This document shows, in pieces, positions 1 through 6,551 of a stretch of 6,551 bases of DNA; the stretch's first letter is position 1; each line of letters begins with the position of its first letter. Source of the stretch: a bacterium (GTDB taxonomy: Bacteria; Actinomycetota; Acidimicrobiia; Acidimicrobiales; Bin134); the NCBI GenBank assembly GCA_028820035.1, contig JAPPKI010000452.1:1-6551 (forward strand). Reading direction: 5' to 3'. Made by a program: the position numbers and the translations under genes. The notes beneath the pieces are model-generated. The model saw only the letters and a list, made by a program, of their open reading frames with translations, had not been told where the DNA came from and ran no database searches.

Positions 1-1
1 G

Positions 2-454
2 TCGCAGACGGCCTTCGACCGTCTTCAGGCTGAGTTCGAACAGCTCACCACGGTCGGACGGGTGGAGATCGCCCGCAAGATCGAAGCGGCCCGAGAATTG
101 GGCGATCTGAGCGAGAACGGCGACTACCACGCGGCCAAAGACGAGCAGGGCAAGATGGAGACCCGCATCGCCCAGGTGGGCGCAATGTTGAGGAACTGCC
201 GAATCGTCGAGGCCGGCGATGGGACCACGGTTGCGGTGGGCTCGGTGGTGACAGTGGCCCACGACGGCGACCCCGACGATGTCGAGACCTACTTGGTGGG
301 CTCGATCGAAGAGCGCCACGACGGACTCGACGTGATCTCCCCGGCATCCCCAATGGGGTCGGCCATCATCGGGGCAGCTGTGGGCGACACCGTGCCCTAT
401 GAGAGCCCCGCGGGGGGCACGCTGACAGTGCAAATCGTGTCCCTTGAGCAGTAG
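2..454 (+). CDS. greA: Transcription elongation factor GreA, 5' end cut by window edge
   Basis: GreA binds the RNA polymerase secondary channel and stimulates cleavage of backtracked transcripts, rescuing stalled complexes. The reading frame is open from base 2, giving 150 residues. The family is about 158 residues long, so only a handful of N-terminal residues lie outside the window, and the GTG at 62 is internal, not the start. The first ~70 residues match the N-terminal coiled coil, including the acidic tip: GDLSENGDYHAAKDEQ has the Asp (codon 104-106) and Glu (113-115) that coordinate catalytic Mg2+ in the family. The rest is the FKBP-like C-terminal domain, with the SPASPMGSAIIGAAVGD stretch corresponding to the usual SP...LxGxxxGD motif. 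It ends LEQ-stop. The last bases belong to a 15-bp sequence repeated at the next gene's start. A Gre paralogue or Rnk is less likely because the full tip motif is present. Confidence 0.96.
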   Translation, partial: SQTAFDRLQAEFEQLTTVGRVEIARKIEAARELGDLSENGDYHAAKDEQGKMETRIAQVGAMLRNCRIVEAGDGTTVAVGSVVTVAHDGDPDDVETYLVGSIEERHDGLDVISPASPMGSAIIGAAVGDTVPYESPAGGTLTVQIVSLEQ

Positions 455-525
455 CGGCCCTAGTAGCCGTGGCGCCGCGTTCCGCCGGGGATTAGCCAGG
501 GTGGTCTTCTTTGAGCAGTAGCGGC
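444..525 (+). repeat. 15-bp direct repeat at the greA/hydrolase junction
   Basis: The sequence ttgagcagtagcggc occurs exactly at 444-458 and again at 511-525, 67 bases apart. The first copy encodes the end of GreA (its TAG is 452-454). The second copy, read in another frame, begins with the TTG proposed as the hydrolase start. A second short match (ccgccggg at 482-489 and 547-554, offset 65) suggests, but does not prove, an old diverged duplication of about 67 bases. The identity is seen directly; the origin is inferred. Confidence 0.7.
498..504 (+). promoter_or_regulatory. Probable ribosome binding site for the TTG-started hydrolase
   Basis: AGGGTGG resembles the Shine-Dalgarno consensus AGGAGG and sits 6 bases before the TTG at 511. 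This spacing is the main support for choosing the rare TTG start, because no ATG or GTG lies in frame nearby and the conserved fold begins soon after. Confidence 0.5.
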
Positions 526-1419
526 GCACCGATTGGCCCCAACCTGCCGCCGGGTGAGTTCGTCGACCTCCCCGAGCGGGGGCGGCTGTTCGTCCGCCGG
601 GCCGCCGGGCCGCCGGGATCGCCCACCGTCATGCTGCTGCACGGCTGGACGGTGACAGCCGACCTGAACTGGTACCCGGCCTTCCAGCCCATTTCACAGC
701 GGGCCTCCGTGGTGGCGTTCGACCACCGGGGCCACGGCGAGGGCCTCCCCACCCGGCGTTTCAGGTTCGCCGACTGCGCCTCCGACGTTCTGGCCGTGGC
801 CGACGCTGTGGGCATCGACCGCTTCGTGTGCGTGGGCTACTCCATGGGCGGCGCCATCGCGCAACTGGCCGCTCGATCTGCTCCCGACCGGATCACCGGG
901 CTGGTGCTGGGCGCCACCTCCACCAGTTTCCGAGGCCGGGGATTGCGGGCCATCCGCTTCTCGCTGCTTCCGGTGGTGGCCGCCGCCTCCCGTCTGGCTC
1001 CCGTGAAGCTGCGGTACTGGGGCTGGGAGCAGACCGTGTTCAACGTCATCGGCAGCAACATCAGCCGATGGGCCCAGACCGAGGTGCTCAAGGGCGACCC
1101 CCAAGCGATGCTGGATGCCGGCACCGAGCTGTTCAACTTCGATTCCTCGGACTGGATCGCCGAGCTGCCCATGCCCATCGCCCAAGTCCGCACCCTGGGC
1201 GACAACGTGGTGCCCGACTACCTCCAACAAGAGCTGGGCGACGCCGTGTCCGACCTCGGCGTCTTCTCCTATCGGGGCGGGCACGCGTCGGTGGTCACCG
1301 ACTTCGACAGCTTCTGGGACTGCCTGAGCAAGGCGCTGGACTCCGTGGGCGTGCCGGCCTGCCCAGACTCTGGGAGCACTGTTGCCCCCGATCCATCGTC
1401 TTCTGAGGCCAGCCGATAG
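511..1419 (+). CDS. Alpha/beta hydrolase fold protein, substrate unknown
   Basis: This is a complete 302-residue alpha/beta hydrolase (Abhydrolase_1 type), probably cytoplasmic since no signal peptide or membrane segment is visible. In order: the oxyanion-hole motif HGW at 44-46; DHRGHGEG at 71-78; the nucleophile elbow GYSMG at 109-113 with Ser111; a lid-like variable region around 135-215; the likely catalytic Asp231 in TLGDNVVP; and the likely catalytic His258 in GGHASVV. The triad is complete, so an active esterase, lipase or related hydrolase is expected. The reaction cannot be named: this superfamily includes esterases, haloalkane dehalogenases, epoxide hydrolases and C-C hydrolases. 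The Ser nucleophile argues against the Asp-nucleophile dehalogenases and epoxide hydrolases. The last ~20 residues are a Ser/Pro-rich tail. The start is TTG, supported by an upstream AGGGTGG. It lies 56 bases after greA and 41 before leuC on the same strand, so co-transcription is possible. Confidence 0.9.
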   Translation: MSSSGAPIGPNLPPGEFVDLPERGRLFVRRAAGPPGSPTVMLLHGWTVTADLNWYPAFQPISQRASVVAFDHRGHGEGLPTRRFRFADCASDVLAVADAVGIDRFVCVGYSMGGAIAQLAARSAPDRITGLVLGATSTSFRGRGLRAIRFSLLPVVAAASRLAPVKLRYWGWEQTVFNVIGSNISRWAQTEVLKGDPQAMLDAGTELFNFDSSDWIAELPMPIAQVRTLGDNVVPDYLQQELGDAVSDLGVFSYRGGHASVVTDFDSFWDCLSKALDSVGVPACPDSGSTVAPDPSSSEASR

Positions 1420-1426
1420 CCTCAGA
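1402..1426 (+). terminator. Stem-loop across the hydrolase stop codon, possible weak terminator
   Basis: TCTGAGGC (1402-1409) is perfectly complementary to GCCTCAGA (1419-1426) around a 9-base loop, giving an 8-bp stem with 5 G/C pairs. The hydrolase TAG (1417-1419) lies in the loop and the first base of the 3' arm. No run of T follows (tctatcccg), so it is not a classical intrinsic terminator. It could be a weak or U-less terminator, an RNA-processing or stability element, or chance. Its place, 34 bases before leuC, fits separating leuCD expression from the upstream gene. Confidence 0.4.
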
Positions 1427-1451
1427 TCTATCCCGTTGGCCGCGAGAAACC

Positions 1452-1455
1452 GGAG
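1452..1455 (+). promoter_or_regulatory. Ribosome binding site of leuC
   Basis: GGAG is 5 bases upstream of the leuC ATG (1461). The 41-base gap from 1420 to 1460 shows no convincing promoter hexamers and is too short for a leucine leader-peptide attenuator, so leuC is either read from upstream or from a promoter inside the hydrolase gene. Confidence 0.55.
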
Positions 1456-1460
1456 CGCAC

Positions 1461-2861
1461 ATGGGCCGAACCCTCAGTGAAAAGGTCTGGGACCGACACG
1501 TCGTTCACCAAGCCGACGGCGAGCCCGACCTGCTGTTCATCGACCTGCACCTCATCCACGAGGTGACCTCGCCGCAGGCCTTCGACGGCCTCCGCATGAA
1601 CGGTCGGACGGTGCGGCGGCCCGATCTCACGGTGGCCACCGAAGACCACAACGTCCCCACCGACAACATCGCCTGGCCCATTGCCGACCCCATCTCCCGC
1701 CAGCAGGTGGAGACGCTGCGGACCAACTGCGAAGAGTTCGGCATCACCCTGTACCCCATGGGCAGCCCCGGCCAGGGCATCGTGCACGTGATCGGCCCGG
1801 AGATGGGCCTTACCCAGCCGGGAATGACCATCGTGTGCGGCGACAGCCACACCTCCACCCACGGGGCGTTCGGTGCGCTGGCCTTCGGCATCGGCACCAG
1901 CGAGGTGGAGCACGTGCTGGCCACCCAGACCCTCCCCCAGCAGCGCCCCGGCACCATGTCGGTGACGGTGGACGGCACCCTGCCGATGAGCTGCACCGCC
2001 AAGGACGTGATCTTGGCCATCATCGGGCGCATCGGCACCGGAGGGGGTATCGGCTCGGTGATCGAGTACCGGGGACCGGTCATCCGGTCGCTGTCGATGG
2101 AGGGGCGCATGACAGTGTGCAATATGTCCATCGAGGCCGGAGCCCGAGCCGGATTGATCGCCCCCGACGACACCACCTTCGAATATCTCCAGGGGCGGCC
2201 CAGCGCGCCGACTGGGTCGGCGTGGGAAACCGCGCTGGAGGATTGGCGGAGTTTGTCGACCGACGATGACGCCGCCTTCGACAAGGAAGTAGTGATCGAC
2301 GGGTCGGAACTGGTGCCCCACGTGTCGTGGGGCACGAACCCGGCTCAAGTGGCGCCCATCGACGGCACCGTGCCCCATCCCGACAGCTTCGCCGAGAGCA
2401 GCGGGAGGGAGTCGGCCGCCCGAGCGCTCGACTACATGGGCCTTGAGCCCGGCACCCCGCTCAAGGAGGTCCCGGTGGACACGGTGTTCATCGGCTCCTG
2501 CACCAACAGCCGCATAGAAGACCTGCGCATTGCCGCCGCGGTGGTCGAGGGCCGCCGGGTGCGTCCCGGTGTCCGCACTTTCGTGGTCCCCGGATCGGGC
2601 GCGGTCAAGGCCCAAGCCGAGTCTGAGGGCCTGCACGAGGTGTTCAGGGCCGCCGGTTTCGACTGGCGGGAGCCGGGCTGTTCGATGTGTCTGGCCATGA
2701 ACCCAGACAAGCTGGCCCCCGGTGAGCGCTGCGCCAGCACCTCCAACCGGAACTTCGAGGGCCGCCAGGGCAAGGGAGGCCGCACCCACTTGGTGTCCCC
2801 CGCCGTGGCCGCAGCCACCGCAGTGGCCGGCACCTTCGCCACCCCCGGAGACCTGTCATGA
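1461..2861 (+). CDS. leuC: 3-isopropylmalate dehydratase large subunit (LeuC)
   Basis: LeuC with LeuD forms isopropylmalate isomerase (EC 4.2.1.33), an aconitase-family enzyme that converts 2-isopropylmalate to 3-isopropylmalate through 2-isopropylmaleate in cytoplasmic leucine synthesis. The protein has 466 residues, the same length as the E. coli enzyme, and is collinear with it. It opens with [12 protein letters not shown], followed by [15 protein letters not shown] (31-45), [20 protein letters not shown] (126-145) and [14 protein letters not shown] (224-237). The three 4Fe-4S ligands are Cys347 (in GSCTNSR), Cys407 and Cys410 (in [12 protein letters not shown]), at the positions known for the family. 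The ATG start fits both the homologous N-terminus and the GGAG. The stop overlaps the leuD start by four bases, so the subunits are almost certainly translationally coupled. LeuC rather than aconitase or homoaconitase is supported by the separate small subunit next door and the exact length. Confidence 0.98.
   Translation: MGRTLSEKVWDRHVVHQADGEPDLLFIDLHLIHEVTSPQAFDGLRMNGRTVRRPDLTVATEDHNVPTDNIAWPIADPISRQQVETLRTNCEEFGITLYPMGSPGQGIVHVIGPEMGLTQPGMTIVCGDSHTSTHGAFGALAFGIGTSEVEHVLATQTLPQQRPGTMSVTVDGTLPMSCTAKDVILAIIGRIGTGGGIGSVIEYRGPVIRSLSMEGRMTVCNMSIEAGARAGLIAPDDTTFEYLQGRPSAPTGSAWETALEDWRSLSTDDDAAFDKEVVIDGSELVPHVSWGTNPAQVAPIDGTVPHPDSFAESSGRESAARALDYMGLEPGTPLKEVPVDTVFIGSCTNSRIEDLRIAAAVVEGRRVRPGVRTFVVPGSGAVKAQAESEGLHEVFRAAGFDWREPGCSMCLAMNPDKLAPGERCASTSNRNFEGRQGKGGRTHLVSPAVAAATAVAGTFATPGDLS
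2847..2861 (+). promoter_or_regulatory. leuC/leuD translational coupling site (RBS plus ATGA overlap)
   Basis: GGAG (2847-2850) inside the leuC 3' end lies 7 bases before the leuD ATG (2858). The sequence ATGA at 2858-2861 contains both the leuD start and the leuC TGA. Such an overlap usually means that ribosomes finishing leuC restart on leuD, which suits a 1:1 heterodimer. Confidence 0.75.
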
Positions 2862-3451
2862 AGCCAGTTCGAACGATTACTGCCACGACGCTGCCGCTGG
2901 ACCGAAGCGATGTGGACACCGATCAGATCATCCCCAGCGACTGGCTCAAGCGGGTGGAGCGCACCGGCTTCGAGCAGGGCCTGTTCTCAGAGTGGCGCGA
3001 AGTCCCCGATTTCGTGCTCAACGACCCCCGCTTCGCCGATGCCCGCATCCTGGTGGCCGGACCCAACTTCGGCACCGGCTCTTCCCGGGAGCACGCGGTG
3101 TGGGCCATCCAGCAGTACGGCTTCGAGGCGGTCATCTCCCCCCGCTTCGGCGACATATTCCGCAACAACGCCACCAAGATCGGCCTGGTGCCGGTGCAGG
3201 TGAGCGAAGACGTGGGCCGCACCCTGCTCAACGCAGTGGCTGATGATTCCTCCATCGAGATCACCATTGATGTGGAGGAGCTCACGGTATTGTGCGCGGC
3301 GGCTGGCGTGAAGGTCGATTTCCCCCTCGACCGCGCCGTCCAACACCGCCTGCTGAACGGCCTCGATGACATCAGCCTCACCTTGGCCCACTCCGACGCC
3401 ATCGACTCATTCGAGACGAGCCGCCCGAACTGGATGCCGTCGCTGGCGTAG
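2858..3451 (+). CDS. leuD: 3-isopropylmalate dehydratase small subunit (LeuD)
   Basis: LeuD supplies the swivelling domain that closes the active site of isopropylmalate isomerase and contributes to substrate recognition. The protein is 197 residues, close to the usual ~200 for the proteobacterial/actinobacterial form. Visible landmarks are VDTDQIIP (19-26), [19 protein letters not shown] (65-83, the family signature), [18 protein letters not shown] (93-110) and [10 protein letters not shown] (167-176). The usual short tail after the last helix is present (RPNWMPSLA). The Thr in [11 protein letters not shown] replaces the Cys seen in E. coli; I recall this as common in actinobacterial LeuD, so it is not a defect. 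Translation should be coupled to leuC. No T-rich terminator follows the stop, though a small hairpin occurs at 3495-3508. Confidence 0.98.
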   Translation: MKPVRTITATTLPLDRSDVDTDQIIPSDWLKRVERTGFEQGLFSEWREVPDFVLNDPRFADARILVAGPNFGTGSSREHAVWAIQQYGFEAVISPRFGDIFRNNATKIGLVPVQVSEDVGRTLLNAVADDSSIEITIDVEELTVLCAAAGVKVDFPLDRAVQHRLLNGLDDISLTLAHSDAIDSFETSRPNWMPSLA

Positions 3452-3520
3452 ATTGCTCCTATAGGACTATTTGTACGAGACATCGGGAACCAACCTGCGA
3501 CTGCGCAGCGTCTTACTTAC
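3452..3520. promoter_or_regulatory. Intergenic region before the propeller lipoprotein; small hairpin, AT-rich patch, no Shine-Dalgarno
   Basis: The first third (about 3458-3476) is clearly richer in A/T than the surroundings, containing ATAG-ga-CTAT, and is the natural place for a promoter, though I cannot fit convincing -35 and -10 boxes. CTGCG (3495-3499) pairs with CGCAG (3504-3508) around a 4-base loop, and the 8-mer CTGCGCAG (3501-3508) is itself a palindrome. The 12 bases between the hairpin and the ATG (cgtcttacttac) contain no purine-rich ribosome binding site. The hairpin may therefore affect translation of the lipoprotein, act as a weak end for leuCD, or mean nothing. Confidence 0.3.
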
Positions 3521-5830
3521 ATGCTGAAGTTCCCAAAGGCCGCACTTGTACTGGTCATCCTGCTGGCTGCACTGGCATTGCTGGCCGCAGCCTGCTCGTC
3601 TGACTCTGCTGATACGCCAGGAATCACCGGTGGATCCTTTGGGGACGCCGGTGGGGAGACTCCTGGTAGCGGCGCCAGTGAGCCAAGTGGCACATCGGAG
3701 CCAACCGTGGTGCTAGACGACATCGAGCTGTTGTCGGCACTGCGGAGCTTCGGCGATTGCGCCACGCTGCTCGACTACCTGCGGACCGAAACTGTAAGCC
3801 GAGTCGGTCCCTACGGCCTCGATGACGGCCCCCGCTTCGGCATTCCCGAGCCGTTCATGGTGGAAGAGATGGCGGAATCGGCGATGGCCGCTGACGATTC
3901 GTCAGCCGCAGCTCCTGGAGCCGCGCCAGCTGGCGACGGCGGCGATTTCTCCAGCACCAACGTACAGGTGGCCGGAGTGGACGAGCCCGACATCATAAAG
4001 ACCGATGGGAACCGCATCCTGGCCGTGGCCCAGGGGCGGCTGCACTATGTGGACGTCTCCGGCGACCAGCCCCGATACCTCGGCAGCGTCGATCTGGTGG
4101 GGGAATCGGGCTCGGGCTGGGGCCAGGAGATCTTCATCCGGGGCGATAGGGCCATGGTGTTCTCCACCAGCTACGCCGATTGGCTGGAGCCGGTGGCAGC
4201 CCGCGACATCGAAGGCGACCATGTCATCGCCGAAGACGTCATGTTCGGTGGCAGCCCGGTGTCGTTGATCCAAGAGGTGGATCTGTCGAATCCGGCATCC
4301 ATGGAGGTGGTATCGGAGCTGCGAGTGGAGGGCAACTACCTCAGCGCCCGCTCGGTGGGCGACGTGGTGTGGATGTCGATGTCGAGCTACCCGGCGCAAT
4401 TCCAGTTCGTGTACCCCAGCGGCCCGGCCGCAGAGGAAGCCGCCGAAGCAGCCAACAAGCAGATCGCGGCCACCGCCAATCTGGGCGCCTGGCTGCCGGC
4501 CTACCGCTTCGACGGGCCAGGCGGCACCCGGGCCGGCCTGCTGCCCGAGTGCGATCAGCTCTACACCCCCGCTGAGTTCGACGGATTCACCGTGTTGTCG
4601 GTGCTGAGCTTCAACCTGAACGAGCCGCTGGGCACCGGCGACGCCGCCTCGGTGCTGGCCGACGGCCACACCCTCTACGGCTCCGGCCAGTCGCTGTATC
4701 TGGCCTCCAGCACCCCTGTGTGGGCCGAGCCTGTGGTCGACGGAGACTCGGTGAGCATTTCGGCGCCGACGGAGTGGACCACCGTCGTCCACAAATTCTC
4801 GGTGTCGCCCGATGGCCCGGCCCGTTATGAGGCCACCGGCGAGGTGGAGGGCCACCTGCTCAACCAGTTCTCCATGGACGAGCACAACGGCTACTTCCGG
4901 GTGGCCACCACCATTGGCGAGCCGTGGGACACCGAGACCTCCGAGAGCCAGGTGGTGGTGCTAGAGCAGCAGGGCCGACGGCTCACCGAAGTGGGCAAGG
5001 TTGACAACCTGGGCCGGGGTGAGCGCATCTTCTCGGTTCGCTTCGCGGGCGACATCGGCTATGTGGTGACCTTCCGCCAGGTTGATCCCCTCTATGTGAT
5101 CGATTTGGCCGATCCCACCGCGCCGTCGGTGGCCGGCGAGCTAAAGATCCCCGGCTTCTCCACCTACCTGCACCCCATAGGCGATGGCCTCCTCATCGGC
5201 GTGGGCCAAGACGCCGACGACACCGGCCGCACCCGTGGCACCAAGGTGTCGCTGTTCGACGTGAGCAACCCGGCCAATCCAACCGAGCTCGACGTGATTG
5301 TGTTCCCCGACGCCCACAGCGAAGCCGAATGGGACCACCGGGCCTTTCTCTACTGGGCCCCCGAGGAAATGGTGGCCATCCCCCTCACCAAATACGACTA
5401 CGAAGGCGACGACGATTTCTTCGGCGCAGTGGCCATACGGGTGAACCGCGACGGGGTGGCCGAGCTTGGCCGGGTGTCACACCGCGAGCAGCAGATCGTG
5501 TTCGAAGGCTGCCGCCCAGTGGACGACTCCGCCGTGGCCCGGGCTTTCGGCGGTGGCGAGAGCATCGCCCGCATCTGTCCCCTTGACGCTCCCGAGCGCT
5601 ACGGCAACCAGGGATGCGAGCCCATCAAGCCCGAATGGGCAAGAGAGGATTTCCCCTCACTCGACATCGCCGACGACGAGAAGCTCATCATCTGCTGGAT
5701 CTGGACCCCACCCATCCAACGCCTCCTCGTCATCGCCGACACCCTATGGACCATGTCCGAACAAGCCCTCCAAGCCAACGATCTCAGATCATTCGAATAC
5801 GAGACGCAGTTCACCCTCTCCTCAAACTGA
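3521..5830 (+). CDS. Secreted lipoprotein with C-terminal beta-propeller domain (Beta_propel family, PF09826-like)
   Basis: This 769-residue protein is probably exported and lipid-anchored. The N-terminus has Lys3/Lys6, a hydrophobic core at 7-20 and the lipobox LAAAC with Cys25. A Ser/Gly/Thr-rich linker (26-65) follows, then a short helical segment with FGDCATLLDYL (78-88), an Ala-rich stretch (118-142) and the family entry motif TNVQVAGVDEPDIIKTDGNR (146-165). The propeller then runs to the end. Blade-like repeats are visible as VDLSNPASMEVVSELRV, IDLADPTAPSVAGELKIPGF and FDVSNPANPTELDVIVF, plus the family-typical HRAFLYWAPEEMVAIPL. The C-terminal VIADTLWTMSEQALQANDL matches the usual family ending, so the protein looks full length. 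The family's role is unknown; binding or scaffolding at the cell surface is only inference. Four cysteines (664, 686, 699, 725) cluster near the end, with others at 80 and 344. No Shine-Dalgarno precedes the ATG, but the signal peptide fixes the start. It has no evident link to leucine synthesis. Confidence 0.88.
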   Translation: MLKFPKAALVLVILLAALALLAAACSSDSADTPGITGGSFGDAGGETPGSGASEPSGTSEPTVVLDDIELLSALRSFGDCATLLDYLRTETVSRVGPYGLDDGPRFGIPEPFMVEEMAESAMAADDSSAAAPGAAPAGDGGDFSSTNVQVAGVDEPDIIKTDGNRILAVAQGRLHYVDVSGDQPRYLGSVDLVGESGSGWGQEIFIRGDRAMVFSTSYADWLEPVAARDIEGDHVIAEDVMFGGSPVSLIQEVDLSNPASMEVVSELRVEGNYLSARSVGDVVWMSMSSYPAQFQFVYPSGPAAEEAAEAANKQIAATANLGAWLPAYRFDGPGGTRAGLLPECDQLYTPAEFDGFTVLSVLSFNLNEPLGTGDAASVLADGHTLYGSGQSLYLASSTPVWAEPVVDGDSVSISAPTEWTTVVHKFSVSPDGPARYEATGEVEGHLLNQFSMDEHNGYFRVATTIGEPWDTETSESQVVVLEQQGRRLTEVGKVDNLGRGERIFSVRFAGDIGYVVTFRQVDPLYVIDLADPTAPSVAGELKIPGFSTYLHPIGDGLLIGVGQDADDTGRTRGTKVSLFDVSNPANPTELDVIVFPDAHSEAEWDHRAFLYWAPEEMVAIPLTKYDYEGDDDFFGAVAIRVNRDGVAELGRVSHREQQIVFEGCRPVDDSAVARAFGGGESIARICPLDAPERYGNQGCEPIKPEWAREDFPSLDIADDEKLIICWIWTPPIQRLLVIADTLWTMSEQALQANDLRSFEYETQFTLSSN

Positions 5831-5832
5831 GG
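5820..5832. terminator. Short hairpin between the convergent lipoprotein and leuA stops
   Basis: CCTCA (5820-5824) pairs with TGAGG (5828-5832) around a 3-base loop; a G-U pair could add one more step. The lipoprotein TGA is in the 3' arm and the leuA stop begins 3 bases further on. The stem is short and no T-run follows on either strand, so any role as a bidirectional terminator is weakly supported. Confidence 0.22.
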
Positions 5833-5834
5833 GA

Positions 5835-6551
5835 TCAGCCCAACCCGGCGCATGCTCGATTAAGCGCACTCACGATGGCCCGCATAGAGGCAGTAGTGAT
5901 GTCGGTGTGGATGCCGCAGCCCCACAGCTCGCGCCCATCCACCAGCAACTCGATATAAGCCACCGCCTCGGCGTCGGTCCCGCCACCCCGGGCGTGCTCG
6001 TGGTAGTCCACCACCTTGACCGGGGTATCGATGATCTCGTTCAACCCGCTCACGAAGGCATCCAGGGAGCCCGCCCCTTCGCCATGCACCACCACCTGGT
6101 CTTCCCCGGCGGTCAGCCGGGCGGTGACCACGGTGCGGTCGGCCCCCCGGGCGTTCTGGGCCGACTCATAGCCGTTCAGCCGGTAGGGCTCGTCCAAACC
6201 GAGGTACTCGGTGGCGAATTCGCTGTGGATCTGGTCGGCGGTGATCTCCTCACCGGTTTCCTCGGCGATCTGCTGGATGACCCGGCTGAACTCGATCTGC
6301 ATCCGCCGGGGCAGATCGAGTTGAACTTCGGTCTGAAGCAGGTACGACACCCCGCCCTTGCCCGACTGGCTGTTCACCCGCACCACGTCTTGGTAGGTGC
6401 GGCCCACGTCTTTGGGGTCGATGGGGATGTAGGGGACCTCGAACAGGGTCTGGCCGGTCTCCTCCATGGCCTCGAACCCCTTCTTGATGGCGTCCTGGTG
6501 CGATCCGGAGAAGGCGGTGTACACCAGATCGCCCACATAGGGGTGGCGGGG
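5835..6551 (-). CDS. leuA: 2-isopropylmalate synthase (LeuA, type 2), C-terminal part only
   Basis: LeuA (EC 2.3.3.13) condenses acetyl-CoA with 2-ketoisovalerate in the first committed step of leucine synthesis and is feedback-inhibited by leucine. The frame stays open to the window edge (RHPYVGDLVYTAFSGSHQDAI), so 238 of an expected 560-650 codons are present and the GTG at 6536 is internal. The piece starts at the end of the catalytic TIM barrel. It includes the linker subdomains with the SGSHQ His (6498-6500) and VPY Tyr (6429-6431), equivalent to the catalytic His379 and Tyr410 of the M. tuberculosis enzyme by my alignment. Then come NSQSGKGGVSYLL, LPRRMQIEFSRVIQ and the LeuA_dimer regulatory domain (about 6175-5838), with DYHEHARGGGTDAEAVAYIEL and the C-terminal helix TTASMRAIVSALNRA. 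It lacks the tandem-repeat insertion known in M. tuberculosis LeuA. It converges on the lipoprotein gene with only 4 bases between the stops. Confidence 0.96.
   Translation of the reverse strand, partial: PRHPYVGDLVYTAFSGSHQDAIKKGFEAMEETGQTLFEVPYIPIDPKDVGRTYQDVVRVNSQSGKGGVSYLLQTEVQLDLPRRMQIEFSRVIQQIAEETGEEITADQIHSEFATEYLGLDEPYRLNGYESAQNARGADRTVVTARLTAGEDQVVVHGEGAGSLDAFVSGLNEIIDTPVKVVDYHEHARGGGTDAEAVAYIELLVDGRELWGCGIHTDITTASMRAIVSALNRACAGLG

Noticed and set aside
62..64. GTG as a possible greA start
   Set aside because: The upstream codons from base 2 encode the conserved first helix of GreA (AFDRLQAEFEQL), so the true start is outside the window.
694..1284. Minus-strand open frame of 196 codons inside the hydrolase gene, and a plus-strand alternative frame at 828-1406
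   Set aside because: Both overlap the hydrolase, which has all its motifs in one frame. The alternative translations are low-complexity Arg/Gly/His-rich.
1420..1460. Leucine attenuator or T-box before leuC
   Set aside because: The gap is only 41 bases, has no Leu-codon run, no leader peptide and no T-box-like sequence.
1428..2789. Long open frame of 453 codons on the minus strand opposite leuC
   Set aside because: The plus strand is unambiguous LeuC. The antisense translation is rich in Gly, His, Arg and Ala with no recognisable domain, as expected for the mirror frame of a high-GC gene.
3456..3470. Phage-promoter-like string ctcctataggactat downstream of leuD
   Set aside because: It shares only a few bases with the T7 consensus, lacks the upstream part, and there is no phage context.
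3902..4885. Open frame of 327 codons on the minus strand opposite the propeller gene
   Set aside because: It shows the same mirror-frame composition, has no motif, and the plus strand has a clear signal peptide and family motifs throughout.
6534..6536. GTG as a possible leuA start
   Set aside because: The frame continues upstream to the window edge with RHPY, a conserved LeuA motif, so the codon is internal and the gene is cut by the window, not truncated biologically.
1..6551. Mobile elements, CRISPR arrays, tRNA/rRNA genes, toxin-antitoxin or defence systems
   Set aside because: Almost every base is within a recognised gene. No transposase, integrase, periodic repeat array or tRNA-like fold was seen in the short gaps.

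Overview
The window is ordinary, densely coded chromosomal DNA from a high-GC bacterium, most likely an actinobacterium. Supporting signs are the strong G/C bias at third codon positions, a type-2 LeuA very close to the mycobacterial enzyme, an actinobacterial-style LeuD, and a Cys-anchored beta-propeller lipoprotein of a family common in Actinobacteria. The style of the lipoprotein (a CSSDSAD start to the mature protein, a Ser/Gly/Thr-rich linker) makes me think of Acidimicrobiia, but this is a guess from sequence feel, not a phylogeny.

Layout, left to right. Positions 2-454 hold the 3' part of a plus-strand greA (transcript-cleavage factor), with its start outside the window. After 56 bases, 511-1419 encodes a complete alpha/beta hydrolase with an intact Ser-Asp-His triad and a TTG start. 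An 8-bp-stem hairpin overlaps the hydrolase stop codon. Then come leuC (1461-2861) and leuD (2858-3451), which overlap by ATGA and encode the two subunits of isopropylmalate isomerase. A 69-base gap with a small hairpin precedes a 769-residue secreted lipoprotein with a C-terminal beta-propeller (3521-5830). Four bases beyond its stop lies the stop of a minus-strand leuA, whose C-terminal 238 codons (5835-6551) are in the window.

How the genes work together: LeuA makes 2-isopropylmalate from 2-ketoisovalerate and acetyl-CoA, and LeuCD isomerises it to 3-isopropylmalate. Two consecutive leucine-pathway steps therefore lie within about 3 kb but on opposite strands, separated by an apparently unrelated envelope protein. 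leuB is not in the window. GreA, the hydrolase and the lipoprotein have no evident link to leucine synthesis.

I found no mobile element, CRISPR array, tRNA, rRNA or recognisable riboswitch, and no sign of a new multi-gene system. The points worth a second look are small: a 15-bp direct repeat that carries both the greA stop and the hydrolase start, stem-loops at gene junctions, and a Cys-rich segment in the propeller protein.
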